NCBI GenBank assembly: GCA_910588025.1 | Contig: CAJUQG010000007.1 | Location: 1 to 43,186, forward strand | Origin: an uncultured Bacilli bacterium | GTDB lineage: Bacteria; Bacillota_I; Bacilli_A; RF39; UBA660 | DNA: 43,186 nucleotides | Reading direction: 5' to 3' | Program-made: the position numbers and the translations under genes | Part shown: one piece after another, positions 1 through 9,005 of the stretch | Numbering within the stretch: the first letter of the stretch is position 1 | Layout of the letters: every line of letters begins with the position of its first letter | Notes under the pieces: model-generated | What the model saw: only the letters and a program-made list of their open reading frames with translations | What the model was told of the DNA's origin: nothing | Database searches by the model: none

Positions 1-222
1 CCATACTCCAGTTGCACCTTTATCACAAACGATACTACTTACCGCTTTTCCACTACTCTTATCAGGTATCGTAGTCTTTGCTACGCCATCTACCGTAACA
101 GCTATTTCTGTATTTTCAAAAGGATAAGTTTCTAATGTTTCATTTAAAAGAAAAGAAGAACTACTTAACAAGAAAACTCCAAATAGAAAACTACATACAA
201 TAAAATAATTTATCTTTTTCAT
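1..222 (-). CDS. Secreted/surface protein of the FGE/C-type-lectin-like family, N-terminal part (cut by window edge)
   Basis: The reading frame starts at the ATG complementary to 220-222, behind a strong AAGGAGG site, and runs off the left edge, so only about 74 residues are visible. A hydrophobic segment (about residues 4-25) after MKK looks like a signal peptide or anchor. It is followed by VDGVAKTTIPDKS and VSSIVCDKGATGVW, the same N-terminal motifs as in the gene just upstream (235-1905), so the two are paralogs. Its ribosome site overlaps the stop of that gene (gap 12 bases), so they are probably one transcript. Function unknown; exported location inferred. Confidence 0.7.
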   Translation of the reverse strand, partial: MKKINYFIVCSFLFGVFLLSSSSFLLNETLETYPFENTEIAVTVDGVAKTTIPDKSSGKAVSSIVCDKGATGVW

Positions 223-234
223 AATTCTTCCTCC

Positions 235-1905
235 TTACATACTAAGTACTACTCGAAAACCATAAGAGACATTCGCGTGTCCTTTCGCACTATCAAAATA
301 AAAAATTCCGCAATCATCACCAAAATTATAACTTCCACTACGTACAAACCATGGATAATTAAAATTAATAAAAACAGCACCATCGGCATACCAAGAATTT
401 TTAAAACGTGTTTGGAGCCAGACAACTGAACTACCATATGGTCCCATTTCTCCTGTTGCATCTCCTAAAATTCTTCGATAATAATATAAATAACTACCAG
501 ATTCACCATAATAATCATAGACATCGTAATATCTTGTATCACTTGGAAAATCATAGCCATTATTGAGTGATTCATTTAAACCAAGACCACTATAAGGACC
601 ATTAAAACCTGAATTATCGGTAGCATCTGTTCCGCTACAAAGCTTTCCATTTCGACATTTCATAACGCCCATGACATATTCAAAAGCTCCACCACTCATG
701 TCATACACTCCACTGATATTTCCAGTTGTACTTGCTAAATATCCTGTCGAAGTATGATAAGCTTGAGAAATTGAATTATCATTTCCAAATTGATTACAAT
801 CTCTATTATCTGCCGAATATCCACAAGTCGGTTCTTTTACACTTGCATATCCTGTCACATAATTACTATTGTTATTAAATCTTACACTACTCATACTTCC
901 ATATTTACTATGTTGTAAATAAGCTACTGCTCCCCATTCGGTATTCTTCATCATATGAGAATTGTAATCTCTTTTGTAATCATAACTTGTGAAATAAGCA
1001 TTTACTACTTGAATATTTCGCCATGAATTCACATTTGGTTTGATTTGTACACTTTCTGGTGCATTCTCATTCTTTTGAGCACTCGTTTTATCGGTACTTC
1101 CTTTATATCCGGTCTCAAACTTTCCTACCCACATTCCATTTGTATCAAATGCAGTAAACGCGGGGTGAGTAAGCCAACTTCCTACTCCTGTTCCTTTGGA
1201 TTCTATTACACTATTACTCTCAAATACTACTTCGATTTCTTGTGCTCGATTCTCTACTTTGGTTAAACCTTCATACTTCCCATCATTAAATATTTTGTAT
1301 TTAAATCTTGGTATCCAGACAAAGTAGGATTCAATATTATTCTCTGGTATCACTTCTCCATTTTGATAAGTCTTACTTTCATCATTCAATATTACCGCAT
1401 TCGCCCATCTTTTATCCGCATACTTATACCATTCTTGATTGACATCAGCTTTTTTCACAACTCCATTATCTTCAATAATGACTGGTATTAATCCATCTTT
1501 GATGACTGGATCCGTTCCATTTAGAATTCCTTCTTGATACTCACTTACAAAATTCACTTGGCAAGTAGTTTTTGTTTCAGTAAGATTTCTTACTTGAATC
1601 ATCCAGTTCCGATAATCCCATACTCCACTGGCTCCTTTATCACACACAATACTACTTATCTTTTTGGTTCCTTTATCAGGTACCTTTGTACTTCCTACTC
1701 CATCTACTATAATATTAACCTTAACATCATAATCCGCGATATAACTTGGAACACGTCCTTCTATCACATCATACTCTTGTCTTTCTTCATAAACTGCATA
1801 ACTTCGATAAATAAAAACTACTACAAGTAATAATACTAAAACAATTCCACTACCAATCATCCAATTCTTTTTTCGATTTTTCTCTTTAAATTTCTCTAGA
1901 TTCAT
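235..1905 (-). CDS. Membrane-anchored surface protein with C-terminal FGE/C-type-lectin-like domain
   Basis: 556 residues. A basic N-terminus and one membrane helix (about 16-34) are followed by an extracytoplasmic part. The second half carries blocks shared with two paralogs in this window: FVWIPRFKYKIF, GKFETGYKGSTD, HMMKNTEWGAVAYL, GVYDMSGGAFEYVMG, ILGDATGEMGP and a C-terminal stretch ending YGFRVVLSM. The GxYDMSGxxxEx block and the terminal GFRVVL are typical of the formylglycine-generating-enzyme/C-type-lectin fold, used in many bacterial surface-binding proteins. No sulfatase partner is seen, so a binding role is more likely than an enzymatic one. Start supported by GAAGGAGTG upstream. 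Possible pair with the downstream gene at 1-222. Confidence 0.75.
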   Translation of the reverse strand: MNLEKFKEKNRKKNWMIGSGIVLVLLLVVVFIYRSYAVYEERQEYDVIEGRVPSYIADYDVKVNIIVDGVGSTKVPDKGTKKISSIVCDKGASGVWDYRNWMIQVRNLTETKTTCQVNFVSEYQEGILNGTDPVIKDGLIPVIIEDNGVVKKADVNQEWYKYADKRWANAVILNDESKTYQNGEVIPENNIESYFVWIPRFKYKIFNDGKYEGLTKVENRAQEIEVVFESNSVIESKGTGVGSWLTHPAFTAFDTNGMWVGKFETGYKGSTDKTSAQKNENAPESVQIKPNVNSWRNIQVVNAYFTSYDYKRDYNSHMMKNTEWGAVAYLQHSKYGSMSSVRFNNNSNYVTGYASVKEPTCGYSADNRDCNQFGNDNSISQAYHTSTGYLASTTGNISGVYDMSGGAFEYVMGVMKCRNGKLCSGTDATDNSGFNGPYSGLGLNESLNNGYDFPSDTRYYDVYDYYGESGSYLYYYRRILGDATGEMGPYGSSVVWLQTRFKNSWYADGAVFINFNYPWFVRSGSYNFGDDCGIFYFDSAKGHANVSYGFRVVLSM

Positions 1906-2083
1906 GGAAAAAACACTCCTTCATTTTAGTATGGCCATCGTCAAGGAAAAAGATGTACCCTTTATTTTATAACACTAACAATATATCATTTTTCTGTCGT
2001 CTTTACTAGTTATTTATAAGAAATTGTTTGCTACATTAACAATATAACCCACTACCTTCAAAATAAGACCTTAAGAATACTGC

Positions 2084-2121
2084 AAATAAAAAACCTCATC
2101 TCTTAACAAAGAAACAAGGTT
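2084..2121 (-). terminator. Rho-independent terminator of hsp20
   Basis: On the minus strand, 18 bases after the hsp20 stop codon, two 13-base arms (2092-2104 and 2109-2121) pair throughout with three G-U wobbles around a TGTT loop. The stem is followed by TTTTTTATTT. Confidence 0.85.
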
Positions 2122-2139
2122 CAAAAAAATTAAAAATAT

Positions 2140-2529
2140 TTATTTTATTTCAATATACTTTCTCTTATCACGTTCTTCTAACTTTGGAATAGTAAGCTTT
2201 AAAATACCATCAATAAATGTTGCTTCAATGTGATCTTCTAAAACATCTCCCAAATAAAAACTTCTAGTATACTTACCATAAATTCGTTCACGACGAATAT
2301 ATTTTTTAGAAGTATTCTCTTCTTCCTTTCTCGTTTTTTCAGCAGAAATTACTAAATTGCCATTATTGCATTCAATTTTAATATCTTCTTTTGAAAAACC
2401 AGGAATATCTATTTCAATAAAATACTTATTATCTTCTTCATAAATATCACATTTCATTTTGGAAGCATCTCCCTCTAAAAAATTATCAAATAAATCATCT
2501 AAATAAAATTTTCGTGGTACAATATTCAT
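2140..2529 (-). CDS. Small heat-shock protein, Hsp20/alpha-crystallin family
   Basis: About 129 residues, usual for a bacterial Hsp20: an ATP-independent cytoplasmic holdase. The alpha-crystallin domain starts at CDIYEEDNKYFIEIDIPGF and ends at ATFIDGILKLTIPK. The G-I-L motif belongs to the family (I/V-X-I/V-like C-terminal contacts follow). An in-frame ATG three codons upstream (2538) lies only 2 bases after the AAGGA site, whereas the ATG at 2529 is 11 bases away, so the latter is preferred. It is a single-gene transcript with its own promoter/CIRCE and terminator, so it is expected to be repressed by HrcA and induced by heat. Confidence 0.93.
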   Translation of the reverse strand: MNIVPRKFYLDDLFDNFLEGDASKMKCDIYEEDNKYFIEIDIPGFSKEDIKIECNNGNLVISAEKTRKEEENTSKKYIRRERIYGKYTRSFYLGDVLEDHIEATFIDGILKLTIPKLEERDKRKYIEIK

Positions 2530-2555
2530 TTGTATCATCTTCCTTTCATAATCTC

Positions 2556-2596
2556 ATTATATCACTTTTTTAGCACTTGTCAACCATGAGTGCTAA
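2556..2596 (-). promoter_or_regulatory. hsp20 promoter with embedded CIRCE (HrcA) operator
   Basis: The inverted repeat TTAGCACTT-N9-GAGTGCTAA (2570-2596) differs from the CIRCE consensus TTAGCACTC-N9-GAGTGCTAA at one base. On the minus strand a perfect -35 TTGACA (2578-2583) lies largely in the CIRCE spacer, and a perfect -10 TATAAT (2556-2561) follows after 16 bases. HrcA binding would cover the -35, so repression by occlusion is expected. Confidence 0.92.
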
Positions 2597-2626
2597 AATG
2601 AGACAAAACCTATCAAAAAAAGAAAA

Positions 2627-4738
2627 CTAATACCTTGTTTTCTCTTTAATAATATTTTTACTACAGAAATAAGTAATCCAAAAATATCCACCATATATAA
2701 GGAAAATAAATATAGCTGTCATAAGAATAGACTGTAATAACTTTTCATTTCCAAACGTCTCAATAATATAATTACAAAATTGAATTCCAAAAATGGAATG
2801 TATCAAAGCAAACAAGAAAGGAAATAAGAAGAAAAGCAAAATTTGTTGAAACAAAGCATGATGAATCATTTTTTCATCAGTACCGATTTTACGCAAAACT
2901 TGAAACCTTACTTTATTATCTGCACTCTCACTTAACTCCTTCAAAGCAAGAATTGCCGCACTAGAAATCAAAAAAATAATTCCTAAATAAAGCCCAATAA
3001 AAGTAACCATAGCCGCCAATCCTATACTAGATTCATATATAGAAATTTTTGAAGAAAAATGAAGCTTACTTTGTTCTAAACTTTTCATGTAAAGTGTTTC
3101 AGACAACCCATTAATTCGATTCTCAATAATCTTCTTTTCTTCTTTCGTATTACCTAAATAATTAGCAATTAACACATTTGCATCTCTCATGCTTTCAATA
3201 ACGGCATCATCTGGAACAAGAAATAAACCCGCATTGATATGACTTTGAGACATATAAACAAAGCCATTTTGACAAGTATCATACTTTGGATAATAAACTT
3301 GACCTTGAATCGTAATCGGCGTATTTGCTCGTAATCCTTCATTACGAAGTGATATCATTCCATCAAAATCAGCAAGTAAAATATATTCATGATCCCCTAA
3401 CTCATAAGTATCTAATCCATAAAATTCAGCAATTCGATTATAATCACTAATTCGTATGATTTCCTCTTTTTCCTCAAAATTCATATAAGGATAAGCCTCT
3501 TGTAAACGATTGTATGCAGAACCCATTGTTGATTTTATCGTAATATTTGCATCTTCATAAACATTAAAACTAATCATATCTGTTAAATCATGAAGTAAAC
3601 TTGCATCTGCTTTTTCAATACTTTCCATAACACTAAGTTTCGTATCTAACCGATCTTGTTCCTTCAAAAACATAGAATAAGGTGTACCTGTTATAGTTAA
3701 TTTTCGTTCTAAATCCAGCTCTTTTTTAATTTGTATGTCTGCTGGCACCATCGTTTTTAAATTAACAGTCATAGAATTTTTAATCGATAAAGCACTAGAT
3801 AAAATACAAATGGTTAAAAATAACATCAAAGTAATTATTCCCATAGAAACAACTGTCGTATTAATTTTACTACTTACTTGCCGAACTGTGAAACTATTTA
3901 ACCGCCGATGATAATATTTGGGAAACGACATGACTATTTTCAAAAACACACCTGACAAAGACCAAATAATTAAAAAAGTCGTTACAATTCCTAAACCAAT
4001 AGGAAGAAAAATCATACTAGCATCTTGTAATTGATTCAATCCTGCTGTCACCATATAATAAGCGTAACCTAACCCACATGCACTAACAAGAAAGACCAAA
4101 ATACAAACAATAGGATTTTTTAACTTAATATTTTCTGACTTTCGACTTGCTTGAAGTAAATCAATTAATTTACATTTACTTACACTAATCGTGTTAAAAA
4201 TCATGACAAATAAATACATTATTCCAAAATAAAGAATAGTTTTCATAGTTGCTGAAAAAGAAAAGACAAAGGTAAAATGAGTCATATCAGCTTCAAAACT
4301 ATTGGCAACTAATACACTCATAGCCTGTGATGAGAATACTCCTATCACTAAACCAACGATTAAAGATAATAAACCAATTAATATCGTTTCAAAAAATAAA
4401 ATTTTGGAAATACTTCCCTTACTCATTCCAAGTGTTAAATAAACTCCAAATTCTTGATTTCTTCGTTTCATTAAAAAGCGACTAGCATAAATAATTAAAA
4501 AGCCAAGAACTAAAGCCACAAAAACGCTAACTCCTGATAACATGTTCATCATAAGTTCAATAATTTCTTTCGTCCTACTAGAAACATTTAATAAAACCGT
4601 TTGACTCTCCAAGGAATTAAAAAGATAAAAGATAGCAACTCCTAAAATCAAAGTAAAAAAATAAATAGCATAATCTTTAAAACTTTTCTTTATATTTTGA
4701 AGTGATAACTTAAACAACATCATGAAAATTTCCTCCAA
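2627..4738 (-). CDS. BceB-type ABC transporter permease (FtsX-like, peptide sensing/resistance)
   Basis: 703 residues. One membrane helix near the N-terminus, then three at about 60-190 (FtsX-type core), further helices, a large extracellular part (about 320-570) and helices at the C-terminus. This is the layout of BceB-type permeases, which sense antimicrobial peptides such as bacitracin and pass the signal to a partner histidine kinase without a sensor domain. The gene overlaps the end of the ATPase gene by 29 bases, so the two are translationally coupled. The start may lie a few codons inside the overlap. The drug recognised cannot be read from the sequence. Confidence 0.88.
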   Translation of the reverse strand: MEEIFMMLFKLSLQNIKKSFKDYAIYFFTLILGVAIFYLFNSLESQTVLLNVSSRTKEIIELMMNMLSGVSVFVALVLGFLIIYASRFLMKRRNQEFGVYLTLGMSKGSISKILFFETILIGLLSLIVGLVIGVFSSQAMSVLVANSFEADMTHFTFVFSFSATMKTILYFGIMYLFVMIFNTISVSKCKLIDLLQASRKSENIKLKNPIVCILVFLVSACGLGYAYYMVTAGLNQLQDASMIFLPIGLGIVTTFLIIWSLSGVFLKIVMSFPKYYHRRLNSFTVRQVSSKINTTVVSMGIITLMLFLTICILSSALSIKNSMTVNLKTMVPADIQIKKELDLERKLTITGTPYSMFLKEQDRLDTKLSVMESIEKADASLLHDLTDMISFNVYEDANITIKSTMGSAYNRLQEAYPYMNFEEKEEIIRISDYNRIAEFYGLDTYELGDHEYILLADFDGMISLRNEGLRANTPITIQGQVYYPKYDTCQNGFVYMSQSHINAGLFLVPDDAVIESMRDANVLIANYLGNTKEEKKIIENRINGLSETLYMKSLEQSKLHFSSKISIYESSIGLAAMVTFIGLYLGIIFLISSAAILALKELSESADNKVRFQVLRKIGTDEKMIHHALFQQILLFFLFPFLFALIHSIFGIQFCNYIIETFGNEKLLQSILMTAIFIFLIYGGYFWITYFCSKNIIKEKTRY

Positions 4739-5477
4739 GCAAAGTCACAACTTCAATAATTTGTTCAAAAAAATCTTTTCGTGTCGTGGTTCCTTTTCGA
4801 ATTTCATTAAAGATTTTTCCATCCTTAATAAAGATAACACGACTGGCATAACTTGCTGTAAAAGCATCATGTGTTACCATTAAAATAGTCGCTTCTTTTT
4901 CTTCATTTAAATACTCAAAACTTTCCAAAAGCATTTTGGCACTTTTAGAATCTAAGGCTCCAGTTGGTTCATCGGCTAAAATAAGCTTTGGATTAGTAAC
5001 AATAGCTCGAGCACTCGCTACTCGCTGTTTTTGACCCCCACTCATTTGATAAGGATATTTTTCTAATACAGAAGTAATATTTAAATCTTTCGCAATTTTT
5101 TGTACACGTTCATGTATTTCATGATATGATTTCTTTTGAATAGACAATGCAAGTGCAATATTTTCATAAGAGGTAAGAGTATCAAGCAAATTAAAGTCTT
5201 GAAAAATAAAGCCAAGTTTTTCTCGTCGAAACTGATTTAATTTATTTCCTTTCAAATTCGTGATATCTTCTCCATCTACCAAAATATGACCACTTGTAAC
5301 CCGATCAATCGTAGATATACAATTTAATAAAGTGGTTTTACCACTTCCACTAGCTCCCATAATTGCTACAAACTCTTGCTTTTCTACTTCAAAAGAAATT
5401 TCATCCACTGCTTTCGTCAGATTATTTTTATTTCCATAATATTTTTCCACTCGATCTAATCTTAAAATAGGTTCCAT
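4710..5477 (-). CDS. BceA-type ABC transporter ATP-binding protein
   Basis: About 255 residues. Walker A GASGSGKTT, Q-loop FIFQDFNLL, signature MSGGQKQRVA, Walker B LILADEP, switch histidine MVTHD. It is the MacB/BceA class that powers FtsX-like permeases. The ATG at 5477 (MEPILRL) is preferred over the GTG three codons upstream because GCAGGTG lies 6 bases before it. It heads the transporter operon, and a TTACA-N4-TGTAA box about 75 bases upstream points to control by the response regulator encoded at 8090-8752. Confidence 0.92.
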   Translation of the reverse strand: MEPILRLDRVEKYYGNKNNLTKAVDEISFEVEKQEFVAIMGASGSGKTTLLNCISTIDRVTSGHILVDGEDITNLKGNKLNQFRREKLGFIFQDFNLLDTLTSYENIALALSIQKKSYHEIHERVQKIAKDLNITSVLEKYPYQMSGGQKQRVASARAIVTNPKLILADEPTGALDSKSAKMLLESFEYLNEEKEATILMVTHDAFTASYASRVIFIKDGKIFNEIRKGTTTRKDFFEQIIEVVTLLGGNFHDVV

Positions 5478-5551
5478 AAAAAACACCTGCTTTCTAAAAC
5501 ATATTTTATCGCAAAAAAATAACTTTTAAAATTGATTAATCTAACAATTTC

Positions 5552-5565
5552 TTACACTATTGTAA
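5552..5565. promoter_or_regulatory. BceR-type operator upstream of the transporter genes
   Basis: TTACA-CTAT-TGTAA, flanked by C and G to give a perfect 6-base inverted repeat (5551-5566). It matches the TnACA-N4-TGTAA site known for BceR-like regulators. It lies upstream of the ATPase gene on the minus strand. No strong -35 follows, and a TAAAAT near 5500 could be the -10, as expected for an activated promoter. Confidence 0.8.
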
Positions 5566-5566
5566 G

Positions 5567-5592
5567 AAAAAACAACTAATTATAGTTAGTTG
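5567..5592 (-). terminator. Terminator after the Gre-like gene pair
   Basis: Perfect 7-base stem CAACTAA/TTAGTTG with a 6-base loop (5573-5592), then T6 on the minus strand. The stop codon of the gene ending at 5586 is inside the stem. It separates the regulatory and Gre-like genes from the transporter operon, whose own control site begins right after it. Confidence 0.8.
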
Positions 5593-6119
5593 CTCTTACG
5601 ACCTCTCGTTTGTGCCATTTCTTTCATTAAGTTCAGTTTATCAAGTACCATAACACTTTTTGTAACTCCTTTTTCATCTTGAAAAGAAAGCCATTGATAA
5701 AGTGGTTGAAATAATAAAGCTTGTGCTAAAGATTGATTTAAAGTCACAACAGAAATCATATCAAACGCAGAATTTGGTTCTTGTTCTAAAACCAAAGCCA
5801 ATTCTGGACTCTGAGAATCAATCGATAATGTAACTAAATCATCTGGCATTACCAAATTAGTAGTATCCACCTTTTCTAAAAGTTCTACATAAACTTCTTT
5901 TCCTTCTAAATGACAATAAACTGTATCAGGAATAGCTTTACCAAATAAAGCTTGCCCAAGCACATGATTCAAAGACACATTACAAACACCATTCAAATGA
6001 TAAGAAGTGGGAGCAATTCGAACAAACGAAATTGGCAAAACTTCTCCTAAATTGGTAATTGCTCGTATCTTAACAAGATCCCCCATGGAAACAAAACCAT
6101 TTTCATAATCAAAATTCAT
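5586..6119 (-). CDS. Protein of two tandem GreA/GreB C-terminal-like domains
   Basis: 177 residues without the Gre coiled coil. Two repeats of about 75 residues each begin with a 'GDLV/DDLV' strand and contain SLNHVLGQALFGK and TLNQSLAQALLFQ, matching the S-x-x-G-x-A-L-x-G element of the FKBP-like C-terminal domain of Gre factors. It is placed directly downstream of a second Gre-like gene (gap 53 bases). Without a coiled coil it cannot insert a finger into the RNA polymerase secondary channel. A polymerase-binding or decoy role is a guess. Start supported by GAGGGA. Confidence 0.6.
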   Translation of the reverse strand: MNFDYENGFVSMGDLVKIRAITNLGEVLPISFVRIAPTSYHLNGVCNVSLNHVLGQALFGKAIPDTVYCHLEGKEVYVELLEKVDTTNLVMPDDLVTLSIDSQSPELALVLEQEPNSAFDMISVVTLNQSLAQALLFQPLYQWLSFQDEKGVTKSVMVLDKLNLMKEMAQTRGRKSN

Positions 6120-6172
6120 AAATATCCCTCTTTTTAAAAAAATATTCTAACATAAAACTAAAAAAAGCTATC

Positions 6173-7021
6173 CTAAAGATTAGAATCACTTTTTGATATC
6201 TGTAATCCACGAGTCTTTTGCTCTTTTACATTACTAGGTAATGACATCTTACCATTAATTCTTATTTCATGTTGTCTATCATGACTTATATATGCACATT
6301 TATCACAAACATTACATCCATAAACAGCTTTCCCCATTGGACTATCAACAGAAACACAATCTACTTCTAAATTTAAAGATTCTAAATAAGCTAATTCTTC
6401 ACTAACTTCTGGTAAAAGTTTATCATCTACTAAATAAATACATCTTGGTTCTTCATAAAATCCTTCTTCTTGGTATATAATATCTACAAGATCACCAACT
6501 TGAACAACTTCTGGATTCTTAACTTTTTCTAAAATTTCTACAACATTATTTTGGCCATATGATACAACATCACCAATCAATTTTTTATAAATTGCTTGTC
6601 CAAATTCGCTCGAAACAGTTACGATTAAAACATCTCCAACTTCTCTCTCACGAATACTATCTACATAACTAGTTAATTGTACCTTCATTTCTTCAACTTC
6701 TTCTCCGAAATGACAACGTACTAATACCGTATCACCAATATTAACGCGACGATATTCATTATTTACAGATATTTGTTCTGCTTCTCTTAATATCTTTTTG
6801 ATTCGTAATATTTCTTTTTGAATATAATATTGCTCTTCTAAAAAAGCATTACGAGCATTCGTATGTCGCACATCAGATGCCATACTTTGAATTGCATCTT
6901 TTCCCTCACTATTTCCTAGTCGAATTAATTGCGCTTCCAAATCCTTCAATTTTTGTTCTAATTTGGCACGATCACCATTAGTAAGATAATACTGACTCAT
7001 TGCCTTTGCTTTTCCATCCAT
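6173..7021 (-). CDS. GreA-like transcription factor with duplicated C-terminal domain and altered finger tip
   Basis: 282 residues against about 158 for GreA. Residues about 10-80 form the Gre N-terminal coiled coil. The tip motif, normally D-x-S-E-N-A-E-Y, reads DVRHTNAR: the first acidic residue is kept and the glutamate is a histidine. Two C-terminal-type domains follow (about 95-165, with SSEFGQAIYKKLIGD, and about 170-260, with SPMGKAVYG). It probably binds RNA polymerase but may be poor at stimulating transcript cleavage. A VCDKC pair sits in the last domain. It lies between a two-component system and its transporter. Start behind AGGAGG. Confidence 0.7.
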   Translation of the reverse strand: MDGKAKAMSQYYLTNGDRAKLEQKLKDLEAQLIRLGNSEGKDAIQSMASDVRHTNARNAFLEEQYYIQKEILRIKKILREAEQISVNNEYRRVNIGDTVLVRCHFGEEVEEMKVQLTSYVDSIREREVGDVLIVTVSSEFGQAIYKKLIGDVVSYGQNNVVEILEKVKNPEVVQVGDLVDIIYQEEGFYEEPRCIYLVDDKLLPEVSEELAYLESLNLEVDCVSVDSPMGKAVYGCNVCDKCAYISHDRQHEIRINGKMSLPSNVKEQKTRGLQISKSDSNL

Positions 7022-7082
7022 AAAATACCTCCTGATTAATTAAATCATATCATAAAAAAGGAAAAAAGAACAACACCAATAT

Positions 7083-8093
7083 TTACAAAACTTGATAAAA
7101 ATCAGAATGAGAAAAAATTATTGTCACTTCAGTAAATTCATTTTCTTTTGACGTGATAGTAATCTCATGTCCTAATTTTAAAATTAATTTTTTACATAAA
7201 TATAATCCCATACCCGTAGAAGAAGCTCCTCCTCTTCCATTACTTCCAGTAAAAGATTTATCAAACACGCGTGCTAATTCACTTGATTTGATACCTATTC
7301 CATTATCTCGAACTATTAATAAAGTTTGTTGATTCATTTGTTTCGTACGAATTTCTATGAAAGCCCCTTTTTCCCTTTGATATTTTAAACTATTTGCAAT
7401 AATTTGATTCAAAATAAACTTGAGCCATTTTCCATCGGTTAAAACCTCACCTGTAACTTCATTCATTTGTAAACTAACACTGCCATATATAAACGCATCT
7501 TTATTCTTTTTTACGACAGAAGAGACCAATTTTTTTAAAGAATAACTTTGAATAAAATAATCTTTCTCCACCATTTCACTTCGAACATAATATAGTACTT
7601 GTTCAATATAATCTTCCATTCGATGTAATTGTTTTAAAATCTTCCTTTCATCATTCTCTTTATTATGAGTCATTAAAACCAAATTGGCTAGTGGAATTTT
7701 AATTTCATGAATCCATAATTCGATATAATCACGAAAGTCTTGATTCGTTTGGTAAATCTTCTGAATTTGTTCTTTCATTGATTTATCTACTTGATAAAGT
7801 ATCTCCATTAATTTTTTTGTTTCAAAAGAATTTGGCACAACATCCATTTCATGAACTAAATACTTCTGGTCTAATTTATTTAAAATTTCAAAAAAAGAAT
7901 CATAAAATTGTTTTTTCTTCCAAAAATAATAAAAAAACCAACAAAAGCCAAACAAACAAAAAACAAGTAAAAAAAGGAAAAGAAAAGCTGTTTCAACATG
8001 TAACAACCAAAAAAAGTGAAAAAATAACAAGACGAAAAAAAGATAAGAAAACAAGAAAAAGAAATGTTCTTTAAAAAAATCAAATAACTTCAT
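7083..8093 (-). CDS. Intramembrane-sensing histidine kinase (BceS type)
   Basis: 336 residues. Two membrane helices (about 10-58) with almost no extracellular loop, so it cannot sense ligand itself and probably takes its signal from the BceB-like permease. H-box LWIHEIKIPL with His129, N-box LNQIIANSLKYQ, G1 DNGIGI, G2 GMGLYL. It overlaps the response regulator by 4 bases (ATGA type), so the two are co-translated. The AT-rich hydrophobic N-terminus has an open frame on the other strand that is only a shadow. Confidence 0.93.
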   Translation of the reverse strand: MKLFDFFKEHFFFLFSYLFFVLLFFHFFWLLHVETAFLFLFLLVFCLFGFCWFFYYFWKKKQFYDSFFEILNKLDQKYLVHEMDVVPNSFETKKLMEILYQVDKSMKEQIQKIYQTNQDFRDYIELWIHEIKIPLANLVLMTHNKENDERKILKQLHRMEDYIEQVLYYVRSEMVEKDYFIQSYSLKKLVSSVVKKNKDAFIYGSVSLQMNEVTGEVLTDGKWLKFILNQIIANSLKYQREKGAFIEIRTKQMNQQTLLIVRDNGIGIKSSELARVFDKSFTGSNGRGGASSTGMGLYLCKKLILKLGHEITITSKENEFTEVTIIFSHSDFYQVL

Positions 8094-8752
8094 TTTAATA
8101 AATACCCAATCCCTTTTCTAGTCACAATAACATCAGATAATCCTACCTCAGCAAGCTTTCCTCGTAAACGACTAATATTTACAGACAAAGTATTATCATC
8201 AACAAACTCTTCACTATCCCACAAATAACGCATCAACTCTTCTCGCGTTACAATAACGCTACGGTGCATAATAAAATATTTAAAAATAAGCATCTCATTG
8301 CGTGTTAAATAATAATCTTGTTGTTCATGAACCATAATACACCGATCAGGTATTAAACGAATTGTTTCATAATTTAATACCGAATAATCTTGATAAACTC
8401 GTTTAAAAATAGCTTCAATTCTTAACAATAATAAGGTTGGATTATAAGGTTTCGTAATATAATCATCAGCACCATAACTCATACTTAAAACCTCATCTCC
8501 CAAATTGTCTGAACTTGTAACCATAATCACAGGGATATTAGAAAACTTTCGTAAATCTTTTAAAATTTGTTCTCCATTTACACCTTTCAAATGAATATCC
8601 AAAAGAAGCAAATCTGCTTGCCGTAGTTTAATATCTTCAAGAACATGTTCCATATCACAAATAATTTCTACTTCATAACCAGACATTTCTAAAAACGTTG
8701 CCATTTCACGTCGTAATTCTAAATCATCTTCAACAATTATTATTTTTTTCAT
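8090..8752 (-). CDS. OmpR-family response regulator (BceR type)
   Basis: 220 residues. Receiver domain with acidic pocket (E8-D9-D10), phosphoacceptor Asp52 in LLLLDIHLKG and Lys101 in DYITKPY, then a winged-helix DNA-binding domain (TRNEMLIFKYF to TRKGIGYLLK). Partner of the kinase just downstream. Predicted to bind the TTACA-N4-TGTAA box before the transporter genes and activate them when a cell-envelope peptide is detected. No such box is seen before its own promoter, so basal expression is likely. Confidence 0.94.
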   Translation of the reverse strand: MKKIIIVEDDLELRREMATFLEMSGYEVEIICDMEHVLEDIKLRQADLLLLDIHLKGVNGEQILKDLRKFSNIPVIMVTSSDNLGDEVLSMSYGADDYITKPYNPTLLLLRIEAIFKRVYQDYSVLNYETIRLIPDRCIMVHEQQDYYLTRNEMLIFKYFIMHRSVIVTREELMRYLWDSEEFVDDNTLSVNISRLRGKLAEVGLSDVIVTRKGIGYLLK

Positions 8753-8769
8753 GAACCTTCACCAATCAA

Positions 8770-8798
8770 ATTATAAACTAGACTAATTTAAATTGCAA
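8770..8798 (-). promoter_or_regulatory. Sigma-A-type promoter of the response regulator/kinase genes
   Basis: -35 TTGCAA (8793-8798), 17-base spacer, -10 TATAAT (8770-8775) on the minus strand, about 18 bases before the ATG. The rest of 8753-9005 shows no gene. Confidence 0.65.
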
Positions 8799-9005
8799 AA
8801 AATAGAACTGTAAAACCCCAATTTTTTCTGTTTCAAAAACTTCCTTAAAAATGGATTTATCTAAGATAATAGACTTCAAATTCGAATTATTTACATAAAT
8901 TAAACTAACTACTTAACAAAAATGCGTAAAAAATTTTTTTAAATACTTTTTTCCTTAGCTGAATAAGATAAAAAAGAAATTCTCATTCTAATATATTCTA
9001 TCTTT

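Noticed and set aside
1045..1830. Plus-strand reading frames inside the first surface-protein gene
   Set aside because: Shadows of the minus-strand gene, which has domain matches and a ribosome site.
7778..8083. Alternative frames over the histidine kinase N-terminus
   Set aside because: They arise from the AT-rich codons of the two membrane helices; the kinase frame is continuous with its catalytic domains.
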